From the NCBI RefSeq assembly GCF_008830185.1, contig NZ_WAGX01000004.1, positions 806,001 through 870,000 of the forward strand: a stretch of 64,000 bases of DNA, read 5' to 3'. This stretch comes from Candidatus Galacturonatibacter soehngenii. Lineage in GTDB: Bacteria > Bacillota > Clostridia > Lachnospirales > Lachnospiraceae. This document shows positions 17,702 to 26,018 of this stretch, one piece after another (within the stretch, counting starts at the first letter, position 1; every line of letters begins with the position of its first letter). The position numbers were made by a program, and so were the translations under genes. Below the pieces are notes generated by a model, which did no database searches, had not been told where the DNA came from, and saw only the letters and a program-made list of their open reading frames with translations.

Positions 17702-19528
17702 TCACGTCCTTACATCAAATGCATATCGCTTCAAAGAAGTAGAAACCTTATCTTTTTCCAAAAAATCTTCTACAAAATCTGGCTCCTTTTCTATTTTTCC
17801 AACGGAGGCAGACATTTGATAACCTTTTTCTTTTAACTGGTCAACTAATTGCGCTAAATTATTTGCAACTAACTCCATTGCTTTGTTATCTTGTAGGTTG
17901 AACTTTGCACTTACTTGGTTACCCTTCATGTTGATATAGATATCTGTCATTCCTAGTACCTCCATATCCAAATGAAGTAATACGCTTAAATTTCCATTAT
18001 TTTCTCTTAGACTTTTTTTATTGGTATATACATACAAATCACTATGCGCTTCCTGATTGGAAAATTGAATCGGTATTTGCAGATAAGTAACATTTTGATT
18101 GATTTGTTCCATAAAATTCAAATTACTTCTTATGTTCGTAATATCCTTCATGAGTGGGGAAGCTTCTTTTCCAATCTTCTCCAAAAACGAGGAAAGCTGT
18201 TTGGTTTGTTCCTCCAACTGCTTATAATATCGAGTCATTTTATCTGGCTCTTTCAAATCTTGCGGAGTCACGAGCCACTGTTCTTTTAAGGCTTGTTTTA
18301 ATACTTTCACATACTCCTTACTATGAAATAATAATTCGTTGTCACCCAAATCAGACTCCATTACTAAGCTTTTTAGTTGATTCATTAGCTCATTGTTATT
18401 TATTTTTCCTTCTCTTACCTGATTCTGTGTGACTTCATCTACTCCTAGCCTTTTCAAAGTATCGGACAATGAATACCTTTCTTCTTCATTTAAAACAAAA
18501 GAAAGCATTTTGCTTTTCGAAGATTCAACGTTTGTTTTTTGAGCTTCTTGCACATTCTCTTTTAATACTGTTTCCTTTATCGTTGAAACATTTTTTACAT
18601 CTGTGCCTTGCAAGTTTTCATCCAAAGACAAATGCCCTGTTTCCTTTAGAGAATTTGCAGTATCTTCTACCTTTATAAGTTCTGTTTTTAATGGGATATC
18701 AAAGGAATCACTTTTCAATTCTCTTGGCTCATTTATCATTACAGGTGATTTACCATCATCAATTTGAATGTTTGGTATCGTTTTGTTTTGGTCTATGGCT
18801 TGATTTAGGCGTGGCTCATTGATTAGACTTTTGGGTTCATTTTGTAACAGTTTAATAAGTCCAAGCTGCAATTGATACGAAGTATGTGTATTTTCATTGG
18901 AAACTTCATTGATTAATTCTGATAAGTGATTTAATACATTACCAACCTCTTTTACAATTCTATGCTCGTAATTTTTATAATTTTCAAATTGAGTTATATT
19001 TTCTTTTGTCACTTCAATTCCAAGCTTATCCATCTTAACAAGGGTATCAATATCCACCCCTTGATTCATATTAAGCTGTCTTAACATATTGGTTAGGGAT
19101 TGTTTATTGATTGATAATCCTTCTTTTAGCATAGCATTGACAAGCAGTAGATTCTTTTGTGTAATAGGAAGACTTGCCTCCTGTAATGCCTTTTGTAAAA
19201 CAGGATTAATCTTATAGTCAAGATCAGCAGGCTTGATGGTAATTTTCGTACCAGTATTTGACTCGACTTCAAAAGCAACTTGTTGACCGATTGTCAAGTT
19301 AGAGCTTGCCTCTAGTCTTGCATTTAACACCTGCCCGTTTTCTAATCCAATGGAAACTTGTAATCCTTTTATATCTAAAATCTCTCCTTTAAATTGCGTA
19401 CCTGCACGAAACATGTCTGTATCTGGTGCTTGCAAATGTTCTTTTCCTTGTGCCACCACCTGACCTTGGACTTCGCTTGCATTAACAGTCTGGTTATTTG
19501 AAGATATATTAGAATAACTAATTTCCAT
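17702..19528 (-). CDS. FliK-like protein (YlqG type), hook-length-control C-terminal domain
   Basis: 608 residues, mostly hydrophilic and low in conservation, rich in Gln, Asn and Ser. Residues 40-100 form a beta-rich domain. The C-terminal third (about 490-590) resembles the flagellar hook-length control domain (SVLLHLDMEVLGMTDIYI, then LVDQLKEKGYQMSASVG). No signal peptide or membrane helix. Paired with the FlhB-like 101-residue protein and located downstream of rnhB, away from any flagellar operon, so a link to flagellar export is only suggestive. Confidence 0.75.
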   Translation of the reverse strand: MEISYSNISSNNQTVNASEVQGQVVAQGKEHLQAPDTDMFRAGTQFKGEILDIKGLQVSIGLENGQVLNARLEASSNLTIGQQVAFEVESNTGTKITIKPADLDYKINPVLQKALQEASLPITQKNLLLVNAMLKEGLSINKQSLTNMLRQLNMNQGVDIDTLVKMDKLGIEVTKENITQFENYKNYEHRIVKEVGNVLNHLSELINEVSNENTHTSYQLQLGLIKLLQNEPKSLINEPRLNQAIDQNKTIPNIQIDDGKSPVMINEPRELKSDSFDIPLKTELIKVEDTANSLKETGHLSLDENLQGTDVKNVSTIKETVLKENVQEAQKTNVESSKSKMLSFVLNEEERYSLSDTLKRLGVDEVTQNQVREGKINNNELMNQLKSLVMESDLGDNELLFHSKEYVKVLKQALKEQWLVTPQDLKEPDKMTRYYKQLEEQTKQLSSFLEKIGKEASPLMKDITNIRSNLNFMEQINQNVTYLQIPIQFSNQEAHSDLYVYTNKKSLRENNGNLSVLLHLDMEVLGMTDIYINMKGNQVSAKFNLQDNKAMELVANNLAQLVDQLKEKGYQMSASVGKIEKEPDFVEDFLEKDKVSTSLKRYAFDVRT

Positions 19529-19540
19529 AAGCTTTACTCC

Positions 19541-20299
19541 CTATATAAGATTCTTAATAAATGATTGTCTATGTATCGGTGATGCACCGTATTTTTTCAA
19601 AGCCCCTATATGTACCGATGTACCATATCCTTTGTTTTCAGCAAACGAATACTCTGGTATCAATTTATCATATTCTATCATCAAGCGATCTCTAGTCACC
19701 TTGGCTACAATACTTGCCGCAGCAATCGATATACTCTTTGCATCGCCTTTGATGATTGGCACTTGCGGTATCGTAATATCTGGAATTGTAACTGCATCAT
19801 TTAGTAATATATCGGGTGAAACACTAAGTTTCTTTATAGCAATTCTCATGGCTTCATATGTCGCCTGTAAGATATTAATCTCATCGATTACCTGTGGTCC
19901 TACAATGCCGATTCCTACTGCTACTGCTTTCTCCATTATCTCATCATATAATTCTTCGCGTTTCTTTTCACTTAACTTCTTTGAATCATTGATATATAAG
20001 ATATCACATTCCTTTGGTAAAATAACAGCACTGGCTACCACTGGTCCAGCAAGTGGTCCTCTTCCTACTTCATCAATTCCACAAATATGGGAATAATCTT
20101 CGTATTTTTTCTCATACTGTTTCATTAATTCTATTCTTAATTTTTCCGCTTCAAGCTTTTGAATTCTTCCTTGATACTTTTTTATTAATGTTACAACACC
20201 ATTTCTGGTATCGCTTTCGTATTTTCTTATTATTACAGGCAGCATATTCATATCTGCTGCCTGCAATTCTTCTTTTATTTGATTTATCTTCATTTCCAT
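19541..20299 (-). CDS. rnhB: Ribonuclease HII
   Basis: Cleaves RNA in RNA-DNA hybrids and removes single ribonucleotides. The 252 residues have an N-terminal helical extension of about 70 residues, then the catalytic core with CGIDEVGRGPLAGPVV (first acidic pair), LLNDAV and the GDAKSISIAAASIVAKVTRD block. ATG at 20299 follows AGGTGATAA. Between lepB and the FliK-like gene. Confidence 0.95.
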   Translation of the reverse strand: MEMKINQIKEELQAADMNMLPVIIRKYESDTRNGVVTLIKKYQGRIQKLEAEKLRIELMKQYEKKYEDYSHICGIDEVGRGPLAGPVVASAVILPKECDILYINDSKKLSEKKREELYDEIMEKAVAVGIGIVGPQVIDEINILQATYEAMRIAIKKLSVSPDILLNDAVTIPDITIPQVPIIKGDAKSISIAAASIVAKVTRDRLMIEYDKLIPEYSFAENKGYGTSVHIGALKKYGASPIHRQSFIKNLI

Positions 20300-20307
20300 T
20301 TTATCAC

Positions 20308-20880
20308 CTATTGATGTTTTAATACGCCAAATTTATTAAGTGGCCAAATTCTTACCCAGGCTCTTCCAATGATATCTGATCTATTAATATTACCAACATC
20401 AGGTTCTCTACTATCTGCGCTGGCATTTCGATTATCTCCCATTACAAAATATTCGTCATCTCCCAATGTAATTAATTCACTTGCTCTTCCTGGTGATTCG
20501 ATTCTTTCTCTACCATACGTTTCTGAAAGAATTTCTCCATTAATTAGAATATCTCCATTGTCTGTTATTTGCACGGTTTCTCCTGGTAAGCCAATTATTC
20601 TTTTAATGTAATAAGTATCTTCCTCATATTGGTATGGAAAAACAATAATATCATATCTTTGTGGGTCTGAAAATCGATAAGTAATTTTATCAACAATTAA
20701 ATTATCCTTATCACTTAACGTGCTTTCCATAGATGATCCACTCACCATAGTTCGTTGACCTACAAAAGTTACAATCAAGCCTGCCATAACCAGTACAACT
20801 GCCATATAAGCCACTAATTCCAATAATTCTCTTATCACACTTTTCTTTTCTTCCTCGCCCTTATTATGCTCTTCCTTCAT
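20308..20880 (-). CDS. lepB: Signal peptidase I, copy A
   Basis: Membrane-bound serine protease that removes signal peptides from exported proteins. 190 residues: cytosolic charged start, one transmembrane helix (about 24-45), catalytic Ser in SGSSMEST, catalytic Lys in YYIKRIIGLPGE and the conserved GDNRNASADSR box. ATG at 20880. One of two signal peptidase genes flanking rbgA. Confidence 0.95.
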   Translation of the reverse strand: MKEEHNKGEEEKKSVIRELLELVAYMAVVLVMAGLIVTFVGQRTMVSGSSMESTLSDKDNLIVDKITYRFSDPQRYDIIVFPYQYEEDTYYIKRIIGLPGETVQITDNGDILINGEILSETYGRERIESPGRASELITLGDDEYFVMGDNRNASADSREPDVGNINRSDIIGRAWVRIWPLNKFGVLKHQ

Positions 20881-20929
20881 GTCGCTACCTGCACCTTTCT
20901 ATCTGTCTATGTTCCCCCCACTTATCTTA

Positions 20930-21778
20930 TTACGATTCGCCTGGAAGTTCAAGAGTAATTCTGCCTAACTTTCCACTTCTAAAATCCTCAATCAATAAAT
21001 TCGATGCTTTCATTAGGTCTAATTCATTTCCTCTTAATTTACATTGTCTGATTTGGGCAATGTTATGAAGTGCTACCACAGGATCTTCTACATCCTCTAT
21101 TTTATATCTCTCTTCCAGTAATCCCTTATAATTGCTACTTAAAAACTTAATTAATTCAATGGCTAGTTCTTCCACATTTAATATCTCATCTTTGATAGAG
21201 CCTATCAAAGCAAGTCTTAATCCAACGATTTGATCTTCGAATTTTGGCCATAATATACCAGGGGTATCTAACAATTCTACATTCTTATTTAACTTAATCC
21301 ATTGTTTTCCTTTTGTTACGCCTGGTTTATTACCTGTTTTCGTTGCTGCTTTTCCCGCAAACGTATTAATAAATGTCGACTTACCAACATTTGGGATTCC
21401 AACTACCATAGCTCTTACAGGTCTGTTTAAAATACCTCTTTTTCGGTCTCTTTCAATCTTTTCCTTACACGCATCTTGGATTATTCCATTTACATTCTTT
21501 ATTCCAAGCCCATTTTTTGAATTCACCTTTACTACAAAAAATCCTTTGTCTTCAAAGTATTTTTTCCATTCATCATTTACTTTCTCATTCGCTAAATCTG
21601 ATTTATTTAGCAAAACAATCCTGGCTTTATTTTGACTCAAATCATCTATATCAGGATTACGACTGCTTAAAGGTATTCTTGCATCTACAAGCTCAATTAC
21701 TAAGTCAATCAGCTTAATATTTTCCTGCATCATCCTCTTTGCTTTTGTCATATGTCCTGGGTACCATTGAAAATGCAT
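20930..21778 (-). CDS. rbgA: Ribosome biogenesis GTPase RbgA (YlqF)
   Basis: Circularly permuted GTPase needed for late 50S assembly. 282 residues from the ATG at 21776-21778, chosen because GGAGG precedes it and the protein then begins with the conserved MHFQWYPGHMTKAKR; a longer frame adds 14 residues without a site. The G4 motif LNKSDL precedes G1 GIPNVGKS and G3 DTPG, as expected for a permuted enzyme. Between the two lepB genes. Confidence 0.95.
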   Translation of the reverse strand: MHFQWYPGHMTKAKRMMQENIKLIDLVIELVDARIPLSSRNPDIDDLSQNKARIVLLNKSDLANEKVNDEWKKYFEDKGFFVVKVNSKNGLGIKNVNGIIQDACKEKIERDRKRGILNRPVRAMVVGIPNVGKSTFINTFAGKAATKTGNKPGVTKGKQWIKLNKNVELLDTPGILWPKFEDQIVGLRLALIGSIKDEILNVEELAIELIKFLSSNYKGLLEERYKIEDVEDPVVALHNIAQIRQCKLRGNELDLMKASNLLIEDFRSGKLGRITLELPGES

Positions 21779-21828
21779 TTTATGTCCTCCGTTATATGTC
21801 TCATAGTCAAGCTTTAACACATGTCCAT

Positions 21829-22401
21829 CTATTCTACAAAACCAATTTTATTTTTGGGTGATATACGAAACCACGCTTTTCCTTCAATATCATCTATATT
21901 AACATTACCTATTTCGGCAAATCTACTATCTTCGCTGTTATTACGGTTATCTCCAAGCACAAAATATTCATCTACTCCAAGCTTAATTGGCTTACTTGCA
22001 AGTCCTGGGTTTTCGATAGCAACAACCTCAATCTTTTCTTCTAATATTTCGCCATTGATATATATTTTTCCTTCTACAATCTGTATCGTCTCTCCTGGTA
22101 ATCCAACTACTCTCTTAATATAGTAGTGTAGTTTCTCATTCCCATATGGTTTAAACACTACAATATCATTACGTTTAGGAGAGCTCACTTCATAAATAAA
22201 TTTATTAATGATAACAATATCGTCATTCTCAAGTGTAGGTGCCATTGATTCACCTATAATACTTGTTTTTTCCCCTATAAAATGCACGAGTGCAAATGCA
22301 ATAATTAACACAACTGCAATATCGAATATCCAAACAAATATTTCCCTCAAAAGCGAAGCACTTATTTTCTTTTTTTTTCTATAAAAGTTAAGTTCACCCA
22401 T
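21829..22401 (-). CDS. lepB: Signal peptidase I, copy B
   Basis: Second type I signal peptidase, 190 residues from the ATG at 22401 (AAGGATG eight bases upstream; a GTG at 22407 is less well placed). One transmembrane helix (about 22-43), catalytic Ser in IGESMAPTL, Lys in YYIKRVVGLPGE, and GDNRNNSEDSR. It is related to copy A and lies just after rplS, so the two probably arose by duplication around rbgA or were both retained for different substrates. Confidence 0.95.
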   Translation of the reverse strand: MGELNFYRKKKKISASLLREIFVWIFDIAVVLIIAFALVHFIGEKTSIIGESMAPTLENDDIVIINKFIYEVSSPKRNDIVVFKPYGNEKLHYYIKRVVGLPGETIQIVEGKIYINGEILEEKIEVVAIENPGLASKPIKLGVDEYFVLGDNRNNSEDSRFAEIGNVNIDDIEGKAWFRISPKNKIGFVE

Positions 22402-22459
22402 TTTCACATCATCCTTAGTTCATTATACATTACTATCCCGTTATTCATCATTTACTTTG

Positions 22460-22493
22460 AAAAAAGGGACAATATACGTTAAGTACTTGTCCC
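22460..22493 (-). terminator. Terminator after rplS
   Basis: On the minus strand GGGACAA, a 14-base loop and TTGTCCC, followed by TTTTTT. It lies just past the rplS stop, so the downstream lepB-rbgA genes need read-through or another promoter. Confidence 0.8.
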
Positions 22494-22511
22494 TGTAAGG
22501 TCTCATTTCAG

Positions 22512-22859
22512 TTATTTCACTAATTCTTTTACTTTAGCTTTCTTACCAACACGATCTCTTAAGTAGTAAAGTTTTGCTCTTCTTACTTTACCTAATCTTA
22601 CTACTTCTACTTTCTCTACGAAAGGAGAATGTAAAGGCCAAGTTTTTTCTACTCCGATTCCATTGGAATTCTTTCTTACTGTAAATGTAGCTCTTGAACT
22701 TCCGCCTTGTTTTTTCAATACAGTACCTTCAAAAACCTGAATTCTTTCACGAGTTCCTTCTTTAATTTTAGCGTGTACTCTAACAGTATCGCCAACATTA
22801 AACTGAGGTACTTCTTTTTTTAACTGTTCTGCTTCGATATTCTTAATAATTTCGTTCAC
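22512..22859 (-). CDS. rplS: Large-subunit ribosomal protein bL19
   Basis: 115 residues with the L19 marks [26 protein letters not shown] split over the centre and the C-terminal [17 protein letters not shown]. Start GTG at 22857-22859 after GGAGG with eight-base spacing. It has its own promoter and terminator here. In most Firmicutes rplS directly follows trmD, which in this window lies 22 kb away. Confidence 0.97.
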   Translation of the reverse strand: MNEIIKNIEAEQLKKEVPQFNVGDTVRVHAKIKEGTRERIQVFEGTVLKKQGGSSRATFTVRKNSNGIGVEKTWPLHSPFVEKVEVVRLGKVRRAKLYYLRDRVGKKAKVKELVK

Positions 22860-22935
22860 TTGTGTGACCTCCTTAATATTTGGATGTTCTTAATACGTTC
22901 TCGTAACAGAGGACCATCTATTTGTTCTCACAATG
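22860..22935 (-). promoter_or_regulatory. rplS 5' leader, candidate L19-type autoregulatory leader
   Basis: About 75 bases between the promoter and the start. It holds GATGG and, later, CATCC segments that could pair, with GA-rich loops. Ribosomal protein leaders are known for L19 in Firmicutes, but I cannot confirm the family by eye. Confidence 0.3.
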
Positions 22936-22939
22936 ATTT

Positions 22940-22968
22940 ATTTTAACATAGCTCATGTTTTTTGGCAA
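22940..22968 (-). promoter_or_regulatory. Sigma-A promoter for rplS
   Basis: On the minus strand TTGCCA (22963-22968), 17-base spacer, TAAAAT (22940-22945). It lets rplS be expressed independently of the distant trmD. Confidence 0.65.
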
Positions 22969-22990
22969 GCATAAAAAATAATACTTCGTT

Positions 22991-23530
22991 TTACAAATTC
23001 CTTACTTTTTCATTTATATTCAAATTTATATCAATCTTATATTTACCGTCTATCAATATGTAATCACAACCATATTTTTTACACATTTCTAAACAAATAC
23101 GGTTGTCCCTTAGCAATATCTCTTTTTTACAGTAATCATCTGTTACACGGTTCTCAATCACACTGGCATATTTTTTTATATCACTAAAATGCTCTTCAAT
23201 ATAGTTTGATGACATTACTAAGCATATAAATTTAATATGCTCTAGATACTCTGGCGTAAAATATGTCTTCCAATCATATGGAATATAGCAACCTTCAATT
23301 ATCATATTCTGGTCATTTTCAATTGCAGTTTTTATCATTTCCTTTACAATCGGCCAAAGCAAATCTGTCATTTTACTATCATCATTAGGCGTAAGATTGG
23401 TTAGACCGCTACGGATCAGTCCCATTTTTAGATGGTCAAGCGACATACTAGGATAATGATACTTCTCAATTAATTTCTGTGATAATAGTGTTTTGCCTGT
23501 ATGTGAGCTTCCTGTAATAAGTATAATCAT
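22991..23530 (-). CDS. P-loop NTPase, small-molecule-kinase-like
   Basis: 179 residues with a Walker A motif at the extreme N-terminus (GSSHTGKT, residues 7-14), a MIIEGCYIP strand resembling the Walker B region of zeta-toxin or adenylate-kinase-like enzymes, and a C-terminal strand. No partner antitoxin gene is seen. The substrate is unknown; a nucleotide or metabolite kinase is likely. ATG with AGGAGAA. It follows the isochorismatase-like gene after 41 bases. Confidence 0.7.
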   Translation of the reverse strand: MIILITGSSHTGKTLLSQKLIEKYHYPSMSLDHLKMGLIRSGLTNLTPNDDSKMTDLLWPIVKEMIKTAIENDQNMIIEGCYIPYDWKTYFTPEYLEHIKFICLVMSSNYIEEHFSDIKKYASVIENRVTDDYCKKEILLRDNRICLEMCKKYGCDYILIDGKYKIDINLNINEKVRNL

Positions 23531-23571
23531 AATTTTCTCCTATATTCTCCCTCTTCCCCATTCCTCAAGTA

Positions 23572-24102
23572 CTACTTATTCATATTATCTTTGAATTCTT
23601 TTTGTGATATCACAGTTGCATATCTATTGTTCCAGATTTTATATTCATAATACTTGGTTAGTTTTTCTCCCTGACTAAAATCATTATCAAAAGTGGTAGT
23701 TGAATTTTTTACAATTGTTATGTTATAACCATATTCAAAGGCTACTTTGACTGATACATCTATACAATACTCCGTTTGCATACCACAAATTATAATATTT
23801 TTAGCATTTATTTTATCTAGTTCTTCCTTTAAAGCCGTTTGGCGAAATGCACTGTTGAATTTCTTTTCTATCATAATATCACTTAGAACAGGTTCAATCT
23901 CTTGATAAATGCTCCACCCTTTACTACCATGCTCCAGGTCATCTCCAATTCCTCCGTTATGTTGAACATAAAGAACTGGCTTGTTATTGGTTCTAAAGCT
24001 TTCAATTAACTCTTTTATATTTTGAATAAAATTGGCTTCATTGCATGGATGTTCTTCCATCAATGCAGTTTGGACATCAATTACTAGCAAAGCATCATAC
24101 AT
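23572..24102 (-). CDS. Isochorismatase-family cysteine hydrolase
   Basis: 176 residues of the nicotinamidase/isochorismatase fold: DVQTAL (Asp8), the lysine in IEKKFNSAF, and the catalytic cysteine in ICGMQTEYCID. The TEYC pattern is the common cysteine hydrolase version. The substrate is unknown; nicotinamidase is not supported, because no metal-site DxHxxH is evident. ATG with AGGAGG. Likely co-transcribed with the P-loop gene. Confidence 0.88.
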   Translation of the reverse strand: MYDALLVIDVQTALMEEHPCNEANFIQNIKELIESFRTNNKPVLYVQHNGGIGDDLEHGSKGWSIYQEIEPVLSDIMIEKKFNSAFRQTALKEELDKINAKNIIICGMQTEYCIDVSVKVAFEYGYNITIVKNSTTTFDNDFSQGEKLTKYYEYKIWNNRYATVISQKEFKDNMNK

Positions 24103-24228
24103 TTTGTATCCTCCTGTGGTAACGACATTGCATCGTTACTTAGCGTAAAAAGGAAATAGAATCTTCTATTTCATAATATATTTCATTTCTATTATAATTA
24201 CTATTTCGTTTTTATTCAATATTACATT

Positions 24229-24277
24229 AAAAAAACCATTGATACCTGCTTGCTATTTAGGAATCAACGGTTTTTTC
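24229..24277. terminator. Terminator after sodA
   Basis: AAAAAACC-TTGAT-CC type arms at 24229-24245 and 24260-24277 pair almost perfectly, with T-runs on either strand. It ends the sodA transcript on the minus strand. Confidence 0.8.
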
Positions 24278-24297
24278 TTTTATTAAATTCTATCTAA

Positions 24298-24918
24298 TTA
24301 TTTTCTACGGTTTTTATAATTTTCTTCTACTTTCTTCCAATCAACTACTTCGAAAAATTCCTTCACGTAATCGACACGAAGATTCTTATATTTCAGGTAA
24401 TATGCATGCTCCCACACATCGATTCCTAGGATTGGTTGCCATTCTCCTTCTGTTTCTAATAAAGGATTATCCTGATTTGGACTTGCCATTACTCTAAGAT
24501 CTCCTGCTGCATTGGTTGCTAGCCATGCCCATCCTGATCCAAATTGTCCAACTGCTGCTTTACTAATTTGATCCTTAAATTCAGCGAAACTGGAAAATGT
24601 ATCTTTTATTTTATTACCTAACTCTGCACTTGGTTCTCCACCACCATTTGGTGATAAGTGTCCAAAATATAGGTTATGGTTATAAAATCCACCGCCGTTA
24701 TTACGTATTGCCGCTTTTACGTCGTCAGGCACATCTTTTTTCCATCCTGCTAAAACATCTTCAATTGACTTTCCTTCTATTCCAGCCTTTTGGGCAAAAT
24801 CATTAAGATTCTTTGTATAAGTTGCATGATGTTTGGAATAATGAGTTTCCATTGTAAGAGTATCAATATGTGGCTCCAAAGCGTCAAATGAGTATGGTAA
24901 TTTAATTTGTTCAAACAT
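24298..24918 (-). CDS. sodA: Superoxide dismutase, Fe/Mn family
   Basis: Dismutates superoxide to oxygen and hydrogen peroxide. 206 residues, with metal ligands in ETHYSKHHATY (His), GGGFYNHNLYF (His), and IDVWEHAYYLKY (Asp and His). The GQFGSGWAWL segment carries the Gln often used in the hydrogen-bond network of the active site. Metal choice cannot be settled by eye. Single-gene unit with a very strong promoter and a terminator. Notable alongside a superoxide reductase 9 kb away. Confidence 0.95.
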   Translation of the reverse strand: MFEQIKLPYSFDALEPHIDTLTMETHYSKHHATYTKNLNDFAQKAGIEGKSIEDVLAGWKKDVPDDVKAAIRNNGGGFYNHNLYFGHLSPNGGGEPSAELGNKIKDTFSSFAEFKDQISKAAVGQFGSGWAWLATNAAGDLRVMASPNQDNPLLETEGEWQPILGIDVWEHAYYLKYKNLRVDYVKEFFEVVDWKKVEENYKNRRK

Positions 24919-24963
24919 AATAATTCTCCTCTCTTCTATTTAAGTTTTATCTTTCTATCTTAT

Positions 24964-24980
24964 GTTAGTCTTTTCTAACT
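24964..24980. promoter_or_regulatory. Dyad in the sodA leader
   Basis: GTTAG-TCTTTT-CTAAC just downstream of the predicted sodA transcription start. Could be a regulator site or a small hairpin. Confidence 0.35.
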
Positions 24981-24995
24981 TCGTTTTGTAGTTAA

Positions 24996-25023
24996 ATTAT
25001 AACATACTAAACCAATATGTCAA
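24996..25023 (-). promoter_or_regulatory. Strong sigma-A promoter for sodA
   Basis: On the minus strand a perfect TTGACA (25018-25023), 16-base spacer and perfect TATAAT (24996-25001). Confidence 0.8.
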
Positions 25024-25129
25024 CCCCCTCAATTTAATATTTTACAATTAAATTTTACACTTCCTTTTTTATGTAAATTTTGGACGATTTCTCGTCCGTT
25101 GAATGATTCATTTTTAGGTATTTCCTTAC

Positions 25130-25408
25130 TTAATGAATTATTTTTTTTAATATTACCGTTATTCCTTTTACAATAAGAGGAATGAGAATAACAATAATTT
25201 CACTTATATGATAAAAGTAAAGAAAACAAGTGATGATAAGAATTGTAAAACAAAACAGATAATTAATGATATTTTGTATTAAATATTTATGCTTATAATT
25301 TTCCAGTCCATAATATTTAATAAAAAAGCTATCTCTTGAACGATTTAATAACCCCAAAATTAAAATACAAAAAAATAATAGTGATAGTACAATTATTATT
25401 AGCTCCAC
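25130..25408 (-). CDS. Small two-to-three-helix membrane protein, unknown
   Basis: 92 residues, not recognised. It has a hydrophobic helix at the N-terminus (ELIIIVLSLLFFCILILGLL), a polar central part with KYYGLENYKHKY, and a hydrophobic C-terminal half that could form two helices. Start taken as GTG at 25406-25408, with AAGGGTG upstream; a TTG at 25423 has no good site. Very AT-rich. It lies alone between sodA and the divergent blaI-like gene. Possibly accessory DNA. Confidence 0.5.
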   Translation of the reverse strand: MELIIIVLSLLFFCILILGLLNRSRDSFFIKYYGLENYKHKYLIQNIINYLFCFTILIITCFLYFYHISEIIVILIPLIVKGITVILKKIIH

Positions 25409-25535
25409 AGTATCACCCTTCAATCTATGTAAATAAATTCGATTCTTACATGAGGTATTTTATAATTTTTGTCTATTATTGTCAATGTCTATTTATACAA
25501 TCAACTATATCTTTGATTATATTTAATATTCTTTA

Positions 25536-25551
25536 AAATTAAATCTAATTT
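25536..25551. promoter_or_regulatory. Dyad upstream of the blaI-like promoter, candidate operator
   Basis: AAATTA-AATC-TAATTT, a perfect 6-bp inverted repeat six bases before the -35 box. It is a candidate site for the adjacent BlaI-type repressor, though it is not the classical TACA/TGTA operator. Confidence 0.4.
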
Positions 25552-25556
25552 AGTAG

Positions 25557-25586
25557 TTGACTATTCCACTCGATTATGAGATAAAT
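25557..25586 (+). promoter_or_regulatory. Promoter of the blaI-like/M56/secreted protein unit
   Basis: TTGACT (25557-25562) followed after 17-18 bases by GATAAA/ATAAAT (25580-25586). About 45 bases before the first start codon. Confidence 0.5.
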
Positions 25587-25631
25587 AATATATATTAATA
25601 AGGGAGAATTTAAAAAACAAGGAGGCTCTTT

Positions 25632-26018
25632 ATGGCACAATCTAAATTAATCCCATTAACAAACAGTGAATATGAGGTAATGAAAATCGTTTGGGAAAGC
25701 GATCATGATATTACATTGCAAGAAGTATTATCCCTTTGTGCAGTGAAGTATCAAAAAATCTGGAAGCGTACTACCGTTGCTACTTTCTTAGCTCACATAA
25801 TCGAAAAGGGTGTTGCAACCTCTTATCGTAAAGGTAGGTATTTCTATTACAAACCTACTATTAGTGAGGATGAGTACAAGAAGCTTGAAACGGGCAACAT
25901 GATTAATTTTTGGTATGATGGTTCTGCTTCTAACCTTGTGGCATCACTTTACAAACAAGAATTCTTAACAAAGGATGAACTAAACAATATCAAGAAGATG
26001 ATTGATGACATGGATTAG
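25632..26018 (+). CDS. BlaI/MecI-family winged-helix repressor
   Basis: 128 residues: N-terminal winged helix (residues 5-75, with TNSEYEVMKIVW and KRTTVATFLAHI as in BlaI/MecI) and a C-terminal dimerisation tail. Known family members are cut by the partner protease between Asn and Phe near residue 101. By my alignment the corresponding position here is Ser-Leu (about 105-106), so the cut site, if any, differs. ATG with AAGGAGG. The stop overlaps the next gene by 17 bases, indicating coupling with the M56 protein. Confidence 0.93.
   Translation: MAQSKLIPLTNSEYEVMKIVWESDHDITLQEVLSLCAVKYQKIWKRTTVATFLAHIIEKGVATSYRKGRYFYYKPTISEDEYKKLETGNMINFWYDGSASNLVASLYKQEFLTKDELNNIKKMIDDMD

Noticed and set aside
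19632-20096. 154-residue plus-strand frame opposite rnhB
   Set aside because: Antisense shadow of a conserved gene; composition mirrors the rnhB codons.
22991-23530. Zeta-type toxin
   Set aside because: A P-loop kinase-like fold is present but there is no epsilon antitoxin gene, so a toxin call is unsupported.
25082-25097. Terminator hairpin GGACGA/TCGTCC
   Set aside because: Stem is short and neither strand has a following T-run; left as an unexplained hairpin.
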